DNA of 19,913 bases, taken from JANNSW01 sp031431235. Its GTDB lineage: Bacteria; Pseudomonadota; Alphaproteobacteria; Rhizobiales; Hyphomicrobiaceae. Location of the stretch: contig JANPDA010000226.1 of assembly GCA_031431235.1 (NCBI GenBank), positions 1 to 19,913 of the forward strand, read 5' to 3'. The notes beneath the pieces were generated by a model. The model was not told the origin of the DNA, made no database searches, and saw nothing but the letters and a program-made list of their open reading frames with translations. Position numbers and translations under genes: made by a program. This document shows positions 13,894 through 19,913 of this stretch, in pieces. Every line of letters begins with the position of its first letter. Within the stretch, counting starts at the first letter, position 1.

Positions 13894-13967
13894 GTAGGCT
13901 GGGCTGAGCCCTTCGCGAAGCCCAGCATTCCGGGCGCTGGGTTTCGGCTTTGCCTCAGCCCAGCCTA
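13894..13967. repeat. Paired REP-like palindromes, family B, between soxA and soxG
   Basis: The outer arms TAGGCTGGGCTGAG (13895-13908) and CTCAGCCCAGCCTA (13954-13967) are a perfect 14-bp inverted repeat. Inside, CGAAGCCCAGC and GCTGGGTTTCG pair at 10 of 11 positions, so each half is itself a palindrome. The left half opens with GTAG, the usual REP signature. The element occupies nearly all of the soxA-soxG gap. A related pair lies at 18432-18510. Confidence 0.75.
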
Positions 13968-13979
13968 AAAATGAAATCC

Positions 13980-16900
13980 TCATGCCACGCCTCCATACGT
14001 CTTCAGGAAATCCGCCTCCGTGACGGTGATCGGGATCGGGGCCGCATTCTTGCGCGACACCCACAGCTTCTCGCCCATGCGCGCGCCACCACCCTTGACG
14101 ACGGCGAGCGCGATCGAGCGGCCAAGCGTCGGGCTGTAATAGCTCGAGGTGACGTGGCCGAGCATGGCGATCGGCTTCTCGGCGGGCTCCGCCTCGGTCG
14201 CGATCACATGCGCGCCCTCCATCAGCACCACCTTGGGGTCCCCGGTGACGAGGCCCACCAGCTGCTTCCTGTCCTTGCGCACATTGTCGGAGCGCGAGAG
14301 CGAGCGGCGGCCGACGAAATCGCCCTCCTTCTTGACGATCCAGTCCATGCGCAAATCAGAAGGCGCCATGGTGCCGTCGGTATCCTGGCCGACGATGATG
14401 AAGCCCTTCTCGGCACGCAGCAGGTGCATGGCCTCGGTGCCGTAGGGCGTGATCTCGACGCCCAGCTCCTTCCCCGCCTCGAACACACGGCTCCACAGCC
14501 AGAGGCCGTAGGAGGCCGGGATATTGATCTCGTAGGAGAGCGCGCCGGTGAACGAGATGCGGTAGATGCGGACGGGAATGCCGCCCGCCGTGCCGTCCTT
14601 GAACGACATGAAAGCGAGCTTTTCCGGATCGACGTCGGCGCCGTCGCAGATTTTATCGACGAGCTTGTCGCAACCCGGTCCGCAGATCGAGGCGACGGCC
14701 CATTGCTCGGTCGTGGAGGTGCAGAGCACCTCGAGCTCGGGCCATTCGGTCTGCAGGTACTCTTCCAGGTGGTTCAGCACCCGCGCCGCGCCGCCCGTCG
14801 TCGTCGTCATATGGAAGTGATCGTCGGCGAGGCACGCCGTGACGCCGTCGTCGAACACCATGCCGTCCTCGCGCAGCATCAGGCCGTAGCGGGCTTTGCC
14901 GGGCGCGAGCTTGGTCCAGGAGCTCGTATAAATGCGATTGAGGAACTCGCGGCTGTCCTTGCCGCGGATGTCGATCTTGCCCAGCGTCGAGGCATCCATG
15001 ATGCCGATGCCGGCGCGGGCGGCCTTCGACTCGCGCTGCACCGCGGCAGCAAAGCTCTCGCCCGGCTGCGGATAGGTCTGCGCGCGCAGCCATTCCCCGA
15101 CCGGCTCGAAGATGGCGCCACGCTCCACGTGCCAGTCATGCATCGGTGTCGTCCGGCGCGGGGCATAGAGTGCGCCCGAATGCTGCCCGGCAATGGCGCC
15201 GAACGGCACCGGCTTGTAGGGCTGGCGCCAGGTGGTGACACCGGTCTCCGGGATCGACTGGCCGAGTGCCTCTGCGAGGATGCCGAAGGCGTTGACGTTG
15301 ACCGTCTTGCCCTGGTCCGTGCCCATGCCGGTCGTCGTATAGCGCTTGACGTGCTCGACCGAGCGATAGCCCTCGTGCACCGCCAGATGCAGATCCTTGG
15401 CCTGCACGTCGTTCTGCAGATCGACGAAAGCCCTCGTCTTGTGGGCAGGGCGATCGGACGGCAGCTCCCATATGGCGGCGACGGAATAGGGCGCCGTCAT
15501 CGCCAGCCCGATCGCCGGTACACTGGCAGGCTTCGCCGCAAAGCCAGCCTTGCTGGCCGCCTCGGCACCGGCCCTGGCGCCCTCGGCGAAGGCGCTCGCG
15601 AGATCGAGGGTCCCGTTGGCGCCGCCGACCGACCGCTCGCGCTGCCAGGAGATGCCCGGGCGGAAGGCGGCGATCGCCTCGTCGTAGCGGATCTTGCCGC
15701 GCGATTGCGAGAACAGCGCCGCATTGGGCGAAAAGCCGCCGGCGACTGCGATCAGGTCGCACCCGAGCCGCTCGCCCATGCCGCTGACGCCGCCCTTGCC
15801 ATCGAGCGACATGATGGTTGCGCTGCTCACGCGTTTGCGGCCCGAGGTCGCGACGATGGTGCTGCCGGTCCTCACGGCGATGCCACGCTTGGCCGCCTCG
15901 CCGACGAGTCTGGCGTCGGGCGAGGAGCGCGCATCCACGATCGTGGCAATGGCTATGCCGGCGTCCTGCATGGCGAAGGCGGCGCCATAGGCCGTGCTGT
16001 TGTTGGTTGCGACCAGCGCGCGCGTGCCGGGCTTGACGCCATAGCGATGGATGTAGGTCTCGACCGCGCTCGCCAGCATGATGCCGGGCCGGTCGTTGCC
16101 GTGGAACACCAGCGGCCGCTCGACGGCCCCAGCGGCGAGCACCACCTCCTTCGCCCGGATCCGCCAGACCCGTTGGCGCGGCTTGGCGTGGTCGCGCGCC
16201 CCGTGCGGCAGCCCATCCTGGATGCTCTCGGCGAGGCCGATGAAATTGTCGGCGTAGTACCCGAACGCGGACGTCCGCGTCAGCACGGTCACCTCGGGCA
16301 TGGCCCTCAGCTCGGCCTCGGCGGCCTTCACCCAATCGAGGGGAGCCTTGCCCTCGATGCGATTCTGGGCCGGATCGAGCGCCAGCAGCCGGCCGCCCAG
16401 ATGCGCCGTCTCCTCGGCGAGAATGACGCGGGCGCCGGATCTTCCCGCCGACAGCGCCGCCATCAGCCCGGCCGCGCCGCCGCCGACGACCAGCACATCC
16501 GCATGCCGGTTCGTCGACATGTAGCGCTCCGGGTCGGGCCCCTCGGGTGGCTTGCCGAGGCCTGCCGCGCGGCGGATCATCGGCTCGAACCGCATCCAGT
16601 CGAAGAAGGTCTTGTAGTAGAAGCCGGCCGGCAGCCAGCGCCAGGCGAGGTCGTTCAAGGCGCCGACGTCGCGATCGAGCGAGGGCCAGCAGTTCTGTGG
16701 CACGGCTGAGAGGCCGTCATAGAGCTCGAGCTCGGTTGCGCGCGTGTTGGGGTCGGTGCGCAGCATGTCGGGGCCGGTTTGCACGAGCGCGGCCGGGTCC
16801 TCCGCGCCTGCGCCCAGGATGCCCCTCGGCCGGTGGTACTTGAAGCTGCGGGCGAGGAAATGCACCCCGTTCGCCAGCAGCGCCGAAGCGAGCGTGTCGC

Positions 16901-16997
16901 CGGGGTGGCCATCGAACCGGCGGCCATCGAAGGTGAAGGCGATCGTTCGCGCGCGATCGAGGAGGCCGCCCTTGGCGGTACGGAAAGTCTGTGCCAT
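13980..16997 (-). CDS. soxA: Sarcosine oxidase alpha subunit
   Basis: This is the 1005-aa large subunit of heterotetrameric sarcosine oxidase. It binds FAD/NAD+ and carries the tetrahydrofolate site that traps formaldehyde as 5,10-methylene-THF. The N-terminal ferredoxin-like domain of the family is at about 10-90 (FDGHPGDTLASALLANG, then SFKYHRPRGI). The dinucleotide-binding domain starts HADVLVVGGGAAG (GGGAAG 172-177), and a second nucleotide segment, AGAVERPLVFHGND, lies near 295-308. The C-terminal 400 residues match the GcvT-like folate-binding domain (MDASTLGKIDIRG, PYGTEAMHLLRAEKG, GHVTSSYYSPTLGR). Start ATG 16997 has AGGGGAG upstream and overlaps the soxD stop by one base (TGATG), so translation is coupled. 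Confidence 0.96.
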   Translation of the reverse strand: MAQTFRTAKGGLLDRARTIAFTFDGRRFDGHPGDTLASALLANGVHFLARSFKYHRPRGILGAGAEDPAALVQTGPDMLRTDPNTRATELELYDGLSAVPQNCWPSLDRDVGALNDLAWRWLPAGFYYKTFFDWMRFEPMIRRAAGLGKPPEGPDPERYMSTNRHADVLVVGGGAAGLMAALSAGRSGARVILAEETAHLGGRLLALDPAQNRIEGKAPLDWVKAAEAELRAMPEVTVLTRTSAFGYYADNFIGLAESIQDGLPHGARDHAKPRQRVWRIRAKEVVLAAGAVERPLVFHGNDRPGIMLASAVETYIHRYGVKPGTRALVATNNSTAYGAAFAMQDAGIAIATIVDARSSPDARLVGEAAKRGIAVRTGSTIVATSGRKRVSSATIMSLDGKGGVSGMGERLGCDLIAVAGGFSPNAALFSQSRGKIRYDEAIAAFRPGISWQRERSVGGANGTLDLASAFAEGARAGAEAASKAGFAAKPASVPAIGLAMTAPYSVAAIWELPSDRPAHKTRAFVDLQNDVQAKDLHLAVHEGYRSVEHVKRYTTTGMGTDQGKTVNVNAFGILAEALGQSIPETGVTTWRQPYKPVPFGAIAGQHSGALYAPRRTTPMHDWHVERGAIFEPVGEWLRAQTYPQPGESFAAAVQRESKAARAGIGIMDASTLGKIDIRGKDSREFLNRIYTSSWTKLAPGKARYGLMLREDGMVFDDGVTACLADDHFHMTTTTGGAARVLNHLEEYLQTEWPELEVLCTSTTEQWAVASICGPGCDKLVDKICDGADVDPEKLAFMSFKDGTAGGIPVRIYRISFTGALSYEINIPASYGLWLWSRVFEAGKELGVEITPYGTEAMHLLRAEKGFIIVGQDTDGTMAPSDLRMDWIVKKEGDFVGRRSLSRSDNVRKDRKQLVGLVTGDPKVVLMEGAHVIATEAEPAEKPIAMLGHVTSSYYSPTLGRSIALAVVKGGGARMGEKLWVSRKNAAPIPITVTEADFLKTYGGVA

Positions 16998-17365
16998 CAG
17001 CGGCTCCCCTCGCTGGCGCGCATGACCTTGGCTGCATCATTGCCCGAGCCGACGGGCGCCTCGCCCGACGGCGTTGCCGGCAAGGCGGCCGTCACCTGCG
17101 GACGGGGATCGCCGGGCTTGTAGACGGCGAGGAACTGGTCGGTCGCGGTGTTGCGCACGGCGTTGAACCACCGCCGGCAACCCGAGGCATGCATCCAGCG
17201 CTCGTTGAAGAGACCCTTGGGGTTGTTGCGCATGAACACGTACTCGCCCCACTGGGCATCGGTCAGCGTCTCGCTGCTCGTCGGGCGCGCGACATGGGCC
17301 TCGCCCCCATAGGAGAACTCGCTCTGGTCGCGCTCGCCGCACCAGGGGCAGGTGATCAGGAACAT
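16997..17365 (-). CDS. soxD: Sarcosine oxidase delta subunit
   Basis: This 122-aa Zn-binding small subunit of heterotetrameric sarcosine oxidase begins MFLITCPWCGERDQSEF. It carries the metal-site set of the family: CPWC at 6-9, then HV near residue 24, and a distal cysteine in HASGCRRWFN (about 59-68). The C-terminal 30 residues are family-variable. The ATG lies 4 nt after the stop codon of the small unknown gene at 17370-17723, not directly behind soxB. Its only plausible ribosome site (TTGGAGC, about 12 nt upstream) is inside that gene, so soxD expression probably depends on translation through it. Confidence 0.93.
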   Translation of the reverse strand: MFLITCPWCGERDQSEFSYGGEAHVARPTSSETLTDAQWGEYVFMRNNPKGLFNERWMHASGCRRWFNAVRNTATDQFLAVYKPGDPRPQVTAALPATPSGEAPVGSGNDAAKVMRASEGSR

Positions 17366-17369
17366 GGGG

Positions 17370-17723
17370 CTAGCGGCTCCAACGCGGATCGAGTTGTGGA
17401 ATGTGGTCGACGCCGGGGATCTTGCGTTGCGGCATCGGCGGCGCGGGATCGCGCCCGCAGACGAGATTCCAATAGGCCCACGACCGCGGATCGAACACGC
17501 CGGGCGGCGCGTTCTCGAGGGCTTCGCGGAATTGCGCGGGGGTGAAGTACTTCTCCGCGGTCAGCACATCTTCGAGCGAGCCATACGTCATGACGTGACA
17601 CAGGAAGTCGGTCGAATCCGCAAGCGCCTCCTTCGGCGGCTTGAACCAGATCACGTTCTCGGCGACGGCCAGCAACTCGCGCAGCCGCTTCGGCGAGCTG
17701 GACTTGCTCTTCGTTTCTGTCAC
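17370..17723 (-). CDS. Small unknown protein paired with AbiEii-like nucleotidyltransferase
   Basis: This 117-aa cytosolic protein starts at GTG 17723, overlapping the nucleotidyltransferase stop in a GTGA arrangement. It is charged and helical. It has an N-terminal basic stretch (KSKSSSPKRLRELL), a middle region DFLCHVMTYGSLEDV, a helix YFTPAQFREALENAPPG and a conserved-looking motif FDPRSWAYWNL (about 77-87), followed by a polar tail ending in DPRWSR. I do not recognise a named domain. The tight coupling to a toxin-type nucleotidyltransferase suggests it is the cognate antitoxin or modulator. It is not the winged-helix AbiEi antitoxin. It sits directly ahead of soxD, with a 4-nt gap. Confidence 0.7.
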   Translation of the reverse strand: MTETKSKSSSPKRLRELLAVAENVIWFKPPKEALADSTDFLCHVMTYGSLEDVLTAEKYFTPAQFREALENAPPGVFDPRSWAYWNLVCGRDPAPPMPQRKIPGVDHIPQLDPRWSR

Positions 17724-18406
17724 GGCATCGTTTCCCTCAGCTTCGCCACCCGCGCCGGCAGTTGCTTCCGATTCACGGATTTGGCCGCTCGATCCAGGTC
17801 ACGCTTGACTGCCTGCGGTAACGCGGCGATCTCGTCCTCGCCGAAGTAGGAGAGAGCCTTCAGAGTGAGCATCGGGTTGAATTGGGAGCCATAAATGAGC
17901 GTTGCGGCGGCAAGTGCGTCAAGCAGCGTGATGCCGGTCATCGTCAGAATGGCATGGACATCGAGATAGTCTTTGGCTCTTGCACGTTGCACGACCACCG
18001 CCATCTTCATGCCGGCGAGGTCGAGCATCGAAGCGAGCTTGATCGCAGGGTCCGTCAGCTCTTCTGGAGGAGCGACGGAGTTGAGGTTTGGAAGCCCGAA
18101 GAAGGACAGGGAAACGAGCTTGCCGCGCTTGACCCGACACGTGAGCGAGCCGCCGGACTGATCATCGACGATCGCGTTGGCGAGATAGGGAACGTTTGCG
18201 AGCAACTGGTTTGGATTGATCGTTTGGAGCGCAAAGAAATCAAAATCGACTGACTGCCTGTGACCCAAACGAAGGGCAATGGCCGTGCCGCCATAAAGCA
18301 CGAACTGCGGCGGCGTCGCACCGAGCTCCTTCCACAACTTCCTCTGCGCCGGGGGCAACACCTCCAGCCGCAGCCCGTCGCCAGTCTTCTTCGCCTTCCG
18401 TGCCAT
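17720..18406 (-). CDS. AbiEii-like nucleotidyltransferase (toxin-type)
   Basis: This 228-aa protein shows the AbiEii/minimal nucleotidyltransferase pattern. FVLYGGTAIALRLGHRQSVDFDFF (in two parts: GGTAIALRLGHR at 39-50, DFDFF at 54-58) supplies the GG-T motif and the D-x-D metal site. The later ARAKDYLDVHAIL segment has the Lys-Asp pair conserved in the family. Proteins of this family are nucleotide-transferring toxins in type IV toxin-antitoxin or abortive-infection pairs, and some modify tRNA. Start ATG 18406 begins MARKAKKTGD. The open frame extends upstream into soxB antisense sequence, but that part is not coding. The gene lies between soxB and soxD, splitting a normally contiguous pair. 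There is a REP pair just upstream. Confidence 0.85.
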   Translation of the reverse strand: MARKAKKTGDGLRLEVLPPAQRKLWKELGATPPQFVLYGGTAIALRLGHRQSVDFDFFALQTINPNQLLANVPYLANAIVDDQSGGSLTCRVKRGKLVSLSFFGLPNLNSVAPPEELTDPAIKLASMLDLAGMKMAVVVQRARAKDYLDVHAILTMTGITLLDALAAATLIYGSQFNPMLTLKALSYFGEDEIAALPQAVKRDLDRAAKSVNRKQLPARVAKLRETMP

Positions 18407-18412
18407 GGAACG

Positions 18413-18418
18413 ACTATA
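18413..18418 (-). promoter_or_regulatory. Possible -10 box for a leaderless nucleotidyltransferase transcript
   Basis: TATAGT on the minus strand ends 6 nt before the ATG at 18406. That would put transcription start at or near the start codon. No ribosome site is present close to this ATG, which fits a leaderless message. No good -35 is visible, so this is weak. Confidence 0.25.
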
Positions 18419-18431
18419 TCGAATCCTGCGC

Positions 18432-18510
18432 TGGTTGGGTCGACGAAGGAGACCGAACGTGTGCCTGGCGCGGCCCCTGTTGGGTCTCGCGACGGGCTCG
18501 ACCCAATCTA
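18432..18510. repeat. Paired REP-like palindromes, family B, between soxB and the nucleotidyltransferase
   Basis: The left element has arms TTGGGTC (18435-18441) and GACCGAA (18451-18457, one mismatch). The right element has perfect arms TTGGGTC (18480-18486) and GACCCAA (18500-18506). Read on the minus strand, the right element (CTAGATTGGGTCGAGCCCGT..., through CGCGAGACCCAACA) matches the left half of the 13894-13967 repeat at about 24 of 34 positions. It fills most of the 134-nt soxB to nucleotidyltransferase gap. Confidence 0.6.
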
Positions 18511-18540
18511 GGGAGCTTCTCATCGGGTTCATGCTCGCCC

Positions 18541-19794
18541 TCAATGCGCAACCGCCGCGGCGCCATGCTCGGCGACGAGGTCGCCGGTCGTGAAGCGCTC
18601 GAGCGTGAAGGGGGCGGCAATCGCGTTCGGCCCGTCGCGGGCCACGAGATCGGCGAAGGCATGGCCCGAGCCGGGCGTCGCCTTCCAGCCGCCAGTGCCC
18701 CAGCCCGCATTGATGTAGAAGCCTTTGACCCTGGTTTTGGAGACAATGGGCGAGGCGTCGGGACAGGTGTCGACGATGCCTCCCCATTGGCGCATGAGCC
18801 GCACCCGCGAGAACATCGGGAACAGCTGGATCAGCGCCGCGATCGAATGCTCGATGATGTCGAAGCCGCCGCGCTGGGTGTAGGAGTTCTGCGCGTCGAT
18901 GCCGGCGCCGATCACCAGCTCGCCCTTGTCCGACTGGCTGACATAGGCGTGCACCGCGTTCGACATCACGACACAAGGGATCAGCGGCTTCAAGGGCTCG
19001 GAGACGAGCGCCTGCAGCGGATGGCTCTGGATCGGCAGCCGGACGCCCGCCATCGCGGCGATCACCGACGTGTGGCCGGCGGCGACGCTCGCGACTTTTG
19101 GCGTGCGGATGTCGCCTCGCGTGGTGGTCACCCCGGTGATGGTGCCCGCCTCGATCCTGAGGCCCGTCACCTCGCAATTCTGAATGATGTCGACGCCCAT
19201 GGCGTCGGCGGCGCGCGCGTAGCCCCAGACGACGGCGTCGTGCCGGTTGACGCCGCCGCGCCGCTGCAATGTCCCGCCGAGCACGGGATAGCGCGCGTCA
19301 GGCGAGATCGAGATCGCCGGGCAGAACTCTTTCACCTGCTTGGCATCGAGCCAGTCCGCGTCGATCCCGTTAAGCCGGTTCGCCTCGATGCGCCGCTTCA
19401 GGCCGCGTGCCTCGTTCTCGTCGTGGGCGAGATTCATGACGCCGCGGTGGCTCATCATGATGTTGTAGTTGAGCTCGCGCCCGAGACCCTCCCACAGCTT
19501 AAGGGAATGCTCGTAGATGGCTGCGCTCGCGTCGTAGAGATAGTTCGAGCGGATGATCGTGGTGTTGCGGCCCGAGTTGCCGCCGCCGATCCAGCCCTTC
19601 TCGATGACGGCGATCCGCGTCATGCCATGCAGCTTGGCGAGGTAGTAGGCGGTCGCCAGGCCATGCCCGCCGCCACCGATGATGACGGCATCGTAGGCGG
19701 GTTTGGGCGTGGTGGGATGACGCCAGACCGGCTGCCAGCCCGTGTGGCCGCGCAAGCCTTCGCGGAGAAGCGAGAATGCGGAATAGCGGGGCAT
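18541..19794 (-). CDS. soxB: Sarcosine oxidase beta subunit
   Basis: This 417-aa catalytic subunit of heterotetrameric sarcosine oxidase oxidises sarcosine to glycine. It holds non-covalent FAD at the active site and covalent FMN shared with the alpha subunit. The DAO-fold dinucleotide motif is IIGGGGHG (GGGGHG at 40-45), followed by IEKGWIGGGNSGRNTT (64-79). H185 in GGVNRHDAVVWGYAR corresponds to the covalent FMN attachment histidine of the family. The C-terminal AGWGTGGWKATPGSG segment is typical of SoxB. ATG 19794 is the first gene of the minus-strand run and gives a full-length protein. The gene is followed by toxin-type genes before soxD. Confidence 0.96.
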   Translation of the reverse strand: MPRYSAFSLLREGLRGHTGWQPVWRHPTTPKPAYDAVIIGGGGHGLATAYYLAKLHGMTRIAVIEKGWIGGGNSGRNTTIIRSNYLYDASAAIYEHSLKLWEGLGRELNYNIMMSHRGVMNLAHDENEARGLKRRIEANRLNGIDADWLDAKQVKEFCPAISISPDARYPVLGGTLQRRGGVNRHDAVVWGYARAADAMGVDIIQNCEVTGLRIEAGTITGVTTTRGDIRTPKVASVAAGHTSVIAAMAGVRLPIQSHPLQALVSEPLKPLIPCVVMSNAVHAYVSQSDKGELVIGAGIDAQNSYTQRGGFDIIEHSIAALIQLFPMFSRVRLMRQWGGIVDTCPDASPIVSKTRVKGFYINAGWGTGGWKATPGSGHAFADLVARDGPNAIAAPFTLERFTTGDLVAEHGAAAVAH

Positions 19795-19861
19795 GGACGA
19801 ACCTGTGACTGCTGTCTGCTGGAACGAGCGAGGAGACCGTAGCTCTGCTAGGCGCTCGCTT

Positions 19862-19873
19862 CAACGCGCGTTG
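19862..19873. promoter_or_regulatory. Perfect 12-bp palindrome upstream of soxB
   Basis: CAACGCGCGTTG is self-complementary and lies 68 nt upstream of the soxB start codon, within the expected promoter region of the whole minus-strand sox run. It could be a dimeric regulator's operator. No regulator is identifiable, and a short GC-rich palindrome can arise by chance. Confidence 0.35.
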
Positions 19874-19913
19874 TTCTAATCGCGCCATTGGGCTGCGCTT
19901 ATGGCAATGGCCG

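Noticed and set aside
13950..16709. 919-codon plus-strand open frame opposite soxA
   Set aside because: Antisense shadow of an unmistakable soxA gene.
18407..19177. Upstream extension of the nucleotidyltransferase open frame
   Set aside because: It overlaps soxB in another frame on the same strand and encodes Arg-rich nonsense. Family sequence begins after ATG 18406.
19901..19913. Possible start (ATGGCAATGGCC) of a divergent gene at the right edge
   Set aside because: Only four codons are visible and no ribosome site precedes it, so it cannot be supported.

Overview
The window is GC-rich, gene-dense DNA. Its gene content (yej peptide transporter genes, a heterotetrameric sarcosine oxidase operon, system I cytochrome c maturation genes) suggests an alphaproteobacterium, probably of the Hyphomicrobiales/Rhizobiales. 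This placement is an inference from family content and codon style, with no phylogenetic marker to confirm it. There are no rRNA or tRNA genes, IS transposases or CRISPR arrays. No gap between genes exceeds 300 bases.

Left part, plus strand (1-6141). The 3' end of a probable methyltransferase is followed by yejE, the permease of a YejABEF-type oligopeptide/microcin C importer. Two tandem, paralogous toxin-antitoxin-like modules follow, each a small antitoxin-like protein plus a PIN-domain RNase. Then come yejF (double ATPase), a GhrA-type 2-hydroxyacid dehydrogenase and a GNAT acetyltransferase. The two modules split the yejE-yejF pair. The last 42 bp of yejE plus 14 bp beyond are repeated exactly (56 bp) between the modules, which marks a recent rearrangement that left yejE intact.

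Middle part (6317-9443). On the minus strand are a secreted CapA-fold protein and a class II (fuculose-phosphate-type) aldolase. A divergently transcribed small secreted acidic Asp/Gly/Ser protein lies on the plus strand. It converges on a four-cysteine exported protein, with a strong hairpin between them.

Right part, all minus strand, read from high to low coordinates (19794 down to 9415). The order is soxB, an AbiEii-like nucleotidyltransferase, a small unknown partner, soxD, soxA, soxG, ccmC, ccmD, ccmG and a DgcA-type flavin/Fe-S demethylase. SoxBDAG oxidises sarcosine to glycine, passing the methyl carbon to tetrahydrofolate. The DgcA-type enzyme would act one step earlier, on dimethylglycine or a related N-methyl substrate. 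The locus therefore looks like part of glycine betaine/choline-type catabolism, with a partial cytochrome c maturation operon (no ccmA or ccmB here) lying inside it.

Two unrelated toxin-like modules sit inside two otherwise conserved operons (yejE/yejF and soxB/soxD). At least two families of short REP-like palindromes occupy the intergenic spaces. These are the most noteworthy features of the window.
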